64,000 nt of DNA from an uncultured Granulosicoccaceae bacterium (GTDB lineage: Bacteria > Pseudomonadota > Gammaproteobacteria > Granulosicoccales > Granulosicoccaceae), in assembly GCA_937998875.1 (NCBI GenBank), contig CALLBO010000031.1, forward strand, positions 24,702 through 88,701, given 5' to 3'. This document shows, piece after piece, positions 58,944 to 64,000 of the stretch (within the stretch, counting starts at the first letter, position 1; every line of letters starts with the position of its first letter). The notes below the pieces were generated by a model. That model saw nothing but the letters and a program-made list of their open reading frames with translations, made no database searches and had not been told where the DNA came from. Position numbers and translations under genes: made by a program.

Positions 58944-60194
58944 ATGACGGACATAAAGCGCAACCATCTGGACGTTGATTTCGTGCGCAGCTGCTTTCCC
59001 ACTTTTAAAGAGCCGCTGGCAGCAAAGACCGCCTTTTTTGAAAATGCCGGAGGCAGTTATGTGGCAGGCGCCGTTCTCGATCAGTTAATGCACTTTTATA
59101 AGTTCAATAAAGTTCAACCTTACGGTTCTGCAGAGATCCTCAATGCTGCCGGCGAACAAATGGATAACGGTCGCCAGACCATGGCGGATCTTCTCGGTAT
59201 ACGTTCTGCCGATCTGACGCTGGGTGCATCGACCACGCAAAACTTCAATACCCTGGCGTACGCCTGTGAAGGGCTGGTAAACAGTAAATCAGAGGTGGTT
59301 GTTACTGATCAGGATCATGAAGCTAATATTGGTGCGTGGGAACGGTTATGTAGAAGAACCGGTGCAACACTCAAAGTCTGGCATATAAATACAGAGACCG
59401 CAGAACTTGATCTGTCAGACTTTGAATCGCTGCTATCGCCCAAAACAGCTATTGTTTGCATGACACACAGTTCCAATATTGTTGGTACGGTTAACCCGAT
59501 AGATAAAGTCGTCGAACTTTGCCGTGCAAATAATACCCGTGTTGCGGTAGACGGCGTTTCCTATGCACCACATATGTGGCCGGATATACCGTCTCTAAAA
59601 CCGGATGCCTATTGTTTCAGCACCTATAAAACATACGGTACCCATATGGGGGTAATGTACACCAGTGAAGAATTCAGATCACAATTAGACCCGCAGTGTC
59701 ATTACTTTAACCGTGGATACGGACACAAACTGCTTGATGGCACAGGACCTGATCATGCATCCATTGCAGCGTTGGGCGGCTTAGGCGAATACTTCAGCGA
59801 TGTGCATCAACACCATTTCGGCAGCACGGATCAAAGTCTGTTTGAAAAAGCCCAGCAGGTTTCTTCACTGATGCACGCGCATGAAACCGGACTGTGCAAT
59901 CAGTTACTGGAAGGGCTATCGGGTTTGCCGGTACAGATATTGGGTCGTAACCACACCGAAGGTCGTGAAGCGAATGTCGCGTTAACTTCCGAGAAACATA
60001 CATCCGCTGCCCTGTCCCGACAGCTGGCTGAAAATGATATTGCCGCGGGCAATGGCAATTTTTATGCGACCCGCCTTCTTGAAAAGATGGGCATAAAAGA
60101 TATCGAAGACGGTGTACTGAGAGTGAGTTTCTCTCACTACAATACAACCGCAGAAGTAGAACGTGTAGTCGGTACACTTAAAGCCAATCACTAA
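58944..60194 (+). CDS. Class V aminotransferase / cysteine desulfurase-like protein
   Basis: 416 aa fold-type I PLP enzyme. ENAGGSYV near 33-40, GASTTQNFNTLA, CMTHSSNIVGTVNPI, the PLP Asp203 in VAVDGVSYAPH, and the Schiff-base Lys229 in FSTYKTYGTHMG mark the NifS/CsdA-like group. It belongs with the VCP/YcbU-type subgroup whose substrate is unclear; a cysteine desulfurase role is not shown, and no scaffold gene is near. Confidence 0.85.
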   Translation: MTDIKRNHLDVDFVRSCFPTFKEPLAAKTAFFENAGGSYVAGAVLDQLMHFYKFNKVQPYGSAEILNAAGEQMDNGRQTMADLLGIRSADLTLGASTTQNFNTLAYACEGLVNSKSEVVVTDQDHEANIGAWERLCRRTGATLKVWHINTETAELDLSDFESLLSPKTAIVCMTHSSNIVGTVNPIDKVVELCRANNTRVAVDGVSYAPHMWPDIPSLKPDAYCFSTYKTYGTHMGVMYTSEEFRSQLDPQCHYFNRGYGHKLLDGTGPDHASIAALGGLGEYFSDVHQHHFGSTDQSLFEKAQQVSSLMHAHETGLCNQLLEGLSGLPVQILGRNHTEGREANVALTSEKHTSAALSRQLAENDIAAGNGNFYATRLLEKMGIKDIEDGVLRVSFSHYNTTAEVERVVGTLKANH

Positions 60195-60245
60195 GTTCAG
60201 AATCAGGTTTCAGAATTAACCAAGAGATTTACCCGGAGAAATACT

Positions 60246-61142
60246 ATGAGCGAACTGATAATCAAGCTCAAAGGCGAAGTTACAGATACTAACTTTGACG
60301 AATGGAAGAACGATCTCATTGCGAAGCTTGGTAAAGTCAACACCGAGCTCACCACCGATGATGACTTTGCTAACGCAGAATCAGATGTCAAAGCAATTAA
60401 AGCCGGTGAAAAATCACTTAAAGATGCCAAAACGTCAGCACTGGAACAGGCAGATGAGATACAGAAACTCTTTGCAGCGATTGACGAAGTTAGTGGTGAG
60501 GCACGCACTGCAAGACTGGCACTGGAAAAGCAAATACGAACCCGGAAGGATGAAATCAAAGATGAAATTGTTGACACAGGCGTAGAAGCAGTTAGGGACT
60601 ATTTACAGGAACAAAGTGAAACACTGCAGTCGGTGCGTCATTCCTGGTTTGAAAAGTCAGCTTTTGAAGACGCCATTAAAGGCAAACGCACCGCATCAAG
60701 TATGCAAAAAGCGGTAACCGGCCTGGTGGTCAAAATCAAAGGAGAGATGGCTGATCGTGAAACTATAATTAGTGAAAACCAGAAAGTGATTGACGGCATC
60801 GACAAACAATACAGTGCGGTTTTTCAGGATGAACAATCACTGCTGCTTATGGATAGCGATGCACTACAGTCCACCATTGATGAACGTATAGCGTACTTTG
60901 AAGAGGAAAAGAAAAAGCAGCCCGCGGAGGTAGCCACAGAACCATCTGAGGAACCGCCCGAAGAAGCAGAAGAACAAGCATCTGAAGCAGAGGAGGAAGA
61001 CACACCCATCCACCCGGCAGATCAATCACACGTTATATCGATTGAAGTTTTTGCAGAAGTCGACGCTGCACAGGAACTGTTCGATGAAATCGATGATCGT
61101 TATTCGAATCGTGAGATCGTGGGAGAGATTAAACTAAGCTGA
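60246..61142 (+). CDS. Coiled-coil protein resembling phage DUF1351 proteins
   Basis: 298 aa, soluble and highly charged. The first 110 residues (KLKGEVTDTNFDEWKNDL, TELTTDDDFANAESDVK, ARLALEKQIRTRKDEIKDEIV) look like phage DUF1351-type proteins, usually encoded beside recombination or nuclease genes. Helical coiled coil to about 225, then an acidic Glu/Pro-rich stretch (about 226-255) and a short C-terminal domain. No other phage gene is visible. Its chromosomal role is unknown. Confidence 0.65.
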   Translation: MSELIIKLKGEVTDTNFDEWKNDLIAKLGKVNTELTTDDDFANAESDVKAIKAGEKSLKDAKTSALEQADEIQKLFAAIDEVSGEARTARLALEKQIRTRKDEIKDEIVDTGVEAVRDYLQEQSETLQSVRHSWFEKSAFEDAIKGKRTASSMQKAVTGLVVKIKGEMADRETIISENQKVIDGIDKQYSAVFQDEQSLLLMDSDALQSTIDERIAYFEEEKKKQPAEVATEPSEEPPEEAEEQASEAEEEDTPIHPADQSHVISIEVFAEVDAAQELFDEIDDRYSNREIVGEIKLS

Positions 61143-61244
61143 GTTACGTGCTCTGGCCAAAAACAACCGGCCAGTGACAACCGGCCAATTTGTAGGCCAG
61201 CGCTATAGGCCAGTGCCAATCTAACGCTACCCGTGACACCTGTT
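61143..61244. repeat. GGCCA-containing short direct repeats
   Basis: ggcca occurs five times within about 70 bp, including two copies of caaccggcca 13 bp apart. It lies between convergent genes and may partly act as a structured 3' region. Confidence 0.5.
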
Positions 61245-62009
61245 TCAACTCAGCTCAGCCAGAGCATTTGCCACTTGTCTGGCTCCTGCCAAGGCAAAAC
61301 CATGTTCCGAGGCGATATGAAACATCGTTACTCCCAATGCCCTTAATTCCGCTGCGGAGCTGGTATCAGGTGCAAAGGTAATACAGGTTTTGCTGTTCTT
61401 TTTACAAGCCTCACCAACACCGGCGATAGCATCGCGAACAAGTTTATCGGTTATATCGGTCACCCCATAGCACACGGCAAGATCGGCAGGCCCTACAAAC
61501 AGACCGTCTACGCCAGGAACTGCGGCGATAGCATCGCAGGCATCGACACCTTCCGGCTCTTCGATCTGTACGACGACTACGGTTTCCGTTTCGCTTTGCG
61601 CCAATATCTCTGGCATTTTGCGTGTCGCAAAACCAGCCCAACGAGTTGATCCTGCGAAACCACGCCCACCGTGACCAAAGCGAGACCAGCGCGCCACTTC
61701 TTCAGCTTTTTCAAGCGTATCGACATGCGGTACAACAACCCCCGTGGCACCACTATCAAGGACTTTTAAAATCTCTTCGCGATCACCTGATGGCACTCTA
61801 ACCAATACCGGGAAATTAAGTGCTCGCGCCACGGCAAGGCAAGCATCCAGCCGTCCGCGATCAAATGGTGCATGCTCTGTGTCAATAGTGATGTAATCAA
61901 GACCCGACAAAGCCATAATTTCGATAATGTCGTGAGAAGGGGTTTTGACAAAGGTCCCGCTTAAAATATCGCCTCTGAGCATACGTGTACGTAAACTATC
62001 AGCAGCCAT
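61245..62009 (-). CDS. HpcH/HpaI family aldolase
   Basis: 254 aa TIM-barrel class II aldolase. LSGTFVKTPSHDIIEIMALSG, IDTEHAPFDRGRL, VRVPSGDREEILKVLDSGA, VVPHV and QIEEPEGVDACDAIAAVPG with VGPADL hold the metal and pyruvate-binding residues of the HpaI group. It cleaves or forms 2-keto-3-hydroxy acids with pyruvate; the physiological aldehyde is unknown. AGGAT precedes the ATG. Confidence 0.92.
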   Translation of the reverse strand: MAADSLRTRMLRGDILSGTFVKTPSHDIIEIMALSGLDYITIDTEHAPFDRGRLDACLAVARALNFPVLVRVPSGDREEILKVLDSGATGVVVPHVDTLEKAEEVARWSRFGHGGRGFAGSTRWAGFATRKMPEILAQSETETVVVVQIEEPEGVDACDAIAAVPGVDGLFVGPADLAVCYGVTDITDKLVRDAIAGVGEACKKNSKTCITFAPDTSSAAELRALGVTMFHIASEHGFALAGARQVANALAELS

Positions 62010-62053
62010 TTGAATTATCCTGTTCGGTGATCAGCAAGTTAAGGAGCAAAGTA

Positions 62054-63238
62054 TTGCGCATGCGCTCAATAGTCAACACAAACCTGAGTCCCGTCTACAA
62101 CAATCAGCGGGAACAAACAATCAGAGTGCTTCCTGGAATAATTCTTTTGATGGTTTTAAGTGCATGTAGCGGTGGTCAGAATTTTTCCCAGTTCCCGGGT
62201 TTTGATCAACACTTCAAGTCCTACCCGCCAGGCAAAACACTACCCACGGATGAGGAAGTCGCTCTCCTTAAAAAGTACCAGCCACGGGTCTTTACAGCAA
62301 AACAACAAGCAGGACCAATTGATTTCTACAAAGACTATATCGCGCACGGCACTTTGTATGTTGACGGTAGAAAACCATTCAAGAACCCGACAGCAGCAGT
62401 ATTAAACGAACATCGCGATGATCCCGATGCAGTGTTTAAATACGAAGGTAATTACAAACGACCGGGCACAGCGGTGGTGTATGCGCGCATTGACTATGAA
62501 CAAACATCACATCAGGGAAAGAATTATAAATTCACTTTCCTAACCTACAATCTGGTATTCCCGGTCAGCGGGATATTGCAGGGGCTTGGAAAACTGCAGT
62601 CATTTGTACTTGCGCTTGCCGGAAATCTCAATGACTGGCATCAGCTCGATCACTATGTGAATGTTAGTGTGGCACTGCTGAATTCCAAACCCGTCGCAAT
62701 GACGTTACAGCAGCACAACTACCAGACCACTTATATGTTGAACCCTGAGTCAGCAACAGAGACTCCGAAGCTATCCGTCGATGTGGCTTTGCGATCCAAT
62801 GAACTCTATCCGCACAACAGCGAAATGCGACAGTACCCGGCAGTGTCTTTTCTGAGTGAGAAAAACATCGAGTTTCTGACGAACGGCAATAACAAACCCA
62901 TGATGGCGGGCTATGATGTTACCCACGGTGAAAAAGAGATCAATTACGACCTTAAAACCCTGCCACAGACCGATGCGTTTTATCAATTCAAAGGCTCGCT
63001 CGGTAAAAACCGGTTACTGCCTGGTCGCAGTGGACCACCGGGCGCGGATTACATAACACTACCGGGACTTATGCCGCGCTACGTTCGTCTGGTAACCGGA
63101 TATCGAACGGATTCCGTTGAAACCGAAATTGCATTGTTCGAAAAATTGTTTGATCGCGAGAACTTTGCCATCAGGCCAAATGCTATTAACGCGTACAAAG
63201 ATCGGTTCTTTAACTTGATACTAAATAACGATGACTGA
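62054..63238 (+). CDS. Lipoprotein of unknown function
   Basis: 394 aa from TTG 62054, which has AAGGAG at 62041-62046 with a 7-nt spacer; the ATG six bases later (62060) has a long 13-nt spacer. A lipoprotein signal ends with lipobox LSAC. The mature part (about 360 aa) contains [39 protein letters not shown] and [16 protein letters not shown], and I recognise no family. The last 8 nt overlap the start of the kinase gene, so the two are coupled. The frame reaches back to 61985 inside the aldolase gene; that part was not accepted. Confidence 0.72.
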   Translation: MRMRSIVNTNLSPVYNNQREQTIRVLPGIILLMVLSACSGGQNFSQFPGFDQHFKSYPPGKTLPTDEEVALLKKYQPRVFTAKQQAGPIDFYKDYIAHGTLYVDGRKPFKNPTAAVLNEHRDDPDAVFKYEGNYKRPGTAVVYARIDYEQTSHQGKNYKFTFLTYNLVFPVSGILQGLGKLQSFVLALAGNLNDWHQLDHYVNVSVALLNSKPVAMTLQQHNYQTTYMLNPESATETPKLSVDVALRSNELYPHNSEMRQYPAVSFLSEKNIEFLTNGNNKPMMAGYDVTHGEKEINYDLKTLPQTDAFYQFKGSLGKNRLLPGRSGPPGADYITLPGLMPRYVRLVTGYRTDSVETEIALFEKLFDRENFAIRPNAINAYKDRFFNLILNNDD

Positions 63239-64000
63239 CGCCTGGAAAAAATTGATACTCGAACATACCGATGCAAAGGAGGTACGCAAGCTTGAGTCGG
63301 TTCAATCACTGTGGAGTGGCTTTGGTGAAATTTTCAGAGTACAGCTGCAGCCGGAAGCTCTCGGCACACTGATCGTCAAACAAATACTTCCGGCAGGACA
63401 GTCACAACATCCCCGCGGCTGGAACACTGATCAATCACTGATGCGCAAGTTGCACTCCTATGATGTTGAATCAAACTGGTATACGCAATGGAGTGAGCAG
63501 TGCACAGAACACTGCCGTGTCCCCGTTTGCATCGCGTCAGCCAAAGAAGGCAACAACAGCTGGATAGTGCTCGAAGATCTGGACGCCAGCGGATTCCAAT
63601 ACAGACATACTCATCTGACAGCAGAGCAGGCTAAACCCTGTCTTTCATGGCTGGCGCATTTTCACGCCCGCTTCCTGCATGAGGAACCACAAGGTTTATG
63701 GCCGGTCGGTACCTACTGGCATCTTGACACCCGTCCAGACGAATTCGCCACAATGCAGGAAGGAGAAATTAAAAAGTTCGCCGTGGAAATCGATCGGCGA
63801 CTCAGCAACTGCACCTATAGAACTCTGGTACATGGCGATGCGAAAGTCGCTAACTTTTGCTTTAACAGCAACGCCAGTTCAGTTGCAGCAGTGGATTTTC
63901 AATACGTTGGTGGCGGTTGCGGAATGAAAGATGTTGCGTATTTTTTTGGCAGCTGTTTTGATGAAAACGAATGCGACAAATACATTCCGGCGCTACTTGA
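63231..64000 (+). CDS. Aminoglycoside/choline kinase-like phosphotransferase, N-terminal part (EcKL-like)
   Basis: The frame starts at ATG 63231, overlapping the upstream stop, and runs off the right edge after 256 residues. The protein-kinase-like fold shows the ATP-anchor Lys in TLIVKQIL (about 50), the hinge WIVLEDLD, the catalytic loop [10 protein letters not shown] (His201, Asp203, Asn208) and the metal Asp222 in [24 protein letters not shown] is typical of the ecdysteroid-kinase-like/CHK group of phosphotransferases, which modify small alcohols or sugars. The bacterial substrate is unknown. Coupling to the upstream lipoprotein suggests a shared role. Confidence 0.82.
   Translation, partial: MTDAWKKLILEHTDAKEVRKLESVQSLWSGFGEIFRVQLQPEALGTLIVKQILPAGQSQHPRGWNTDQSLMRKLHSYDVESNWYTQWSEQCTEHCRVPVCIASAKEGNNSWIVLEDLDASGFQYRHTHLTAEQAKPCLSWLAHFHARFLHEEPQGLWPVGTYWHLDTRPDEFATMQEGEIKKFAVEIDRRLSNCTYRTLVHGDAKVANFCFNSNASSVAAVDFQYVGGGCGMKDVAYFFGSCFDENECDKYIPALL

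Noticed and set aside
60246..61142. Prophage
   Set aside because: Only one phage-like gene; no integrase, terminase, structural gene or attachment repeats seen on either side.

Overview
The window reads as the chromosome of a gammaproteobacterium, probably marine or aquatic and roughly half G+C by eye. The support is the gene order gmk-rpoZ-spoT-ridA-recG, a sucAB-lpd-sucCD operon, a type II secretion pseudopilin operon with gspN, an envC-ctpA pair, and families common in that class (DUF1244, DUF3301, YchJ/SEC-C, YegP, rhombosortase). The genus cannot be fixed from the sequence; an Arenicella/Granulosicoccus-like lineage is only a guess. I see no rRNA, tRNA, CRISPR array, integrase or transposase.

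Layout, left to right. 1-4.4 kb: the start of a Nudix-type gene, a double-receiver protein with a degenerate GGDEF domain, a 59-codon cysteine-motif gene, a CBS-pair protein and an SLC13-type permease. 4.4-7.7 kb: a cell-surface cluster with an OmpA lipoprotein, an OmpA barrel protein and an Asp-rich thrombospondin-3-repeat protein that ends in a CTERM-like sorting tail. 7.9-15.6 kb: cysQ, then gspG-H-I-J-K-L-M-N on the minus strand, with a rhombosortase gene diverging from gspG. 15.6-24.2 kb: a sulfotransferase, recG, ridA, spoT, rpoZ, gmk and an orphan ATP-grasp ligase. 24.6-32.6 kb: the 2-oxoglutarate dehydrogenase/succinyl-CoA synthetase operon sucA-sucB-lpd-sucC-sucD.

32.7-45.5 kb: conserved small proteins (DUF6231-like, DUF1244, DUF3301, YchJ), an alpha/beta hydrolase, two acyl-CoA ligases, a cold-shock protein, a membrane-anchored predicted zinc protease, envC-ctpA, a site-2 protease relative, and a YegP/CAP-lipoprotein pair. 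45.9-50.6 kb: a Deg-like protein that has lost catalytic residues, an exported protein built of twelve 23-residue repeats plus a peptidoglycan-binding domain, and a DUF4403 protein. 50.6-61.1 kb: uvrD, a PuuB-like oxidase, a small exported protein, a second cold-shock protein, a DUF4159 protein, trhO, argE, an aminotransferase-fold enzyme and a phage-like coiled-coil protein. 61.2-64 kb: an HpcH/HpaI aldolase, a lipoprotein, and the start of a small-molecule kinase cut by the right edge.

How the genes work together. The clearest functional block is envelope export and sorting: the T2SS pseudopilus operon, the divergent rhombosortase and a nearby protein with a CTERM-like tail could form one secretion-and-anchoring route. 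GspC, D, E and F are not in the window, so the T2SS must be split across loci. The most unusual single protein is the repeat protein at 47.3-48.7 kb. No complete undescribed multi-gene system is evident; the best leads are that protein, the CTERM/rhombosortase link, the orphan ATP-grasp ligase and the phage-like DUF1351-type gene.
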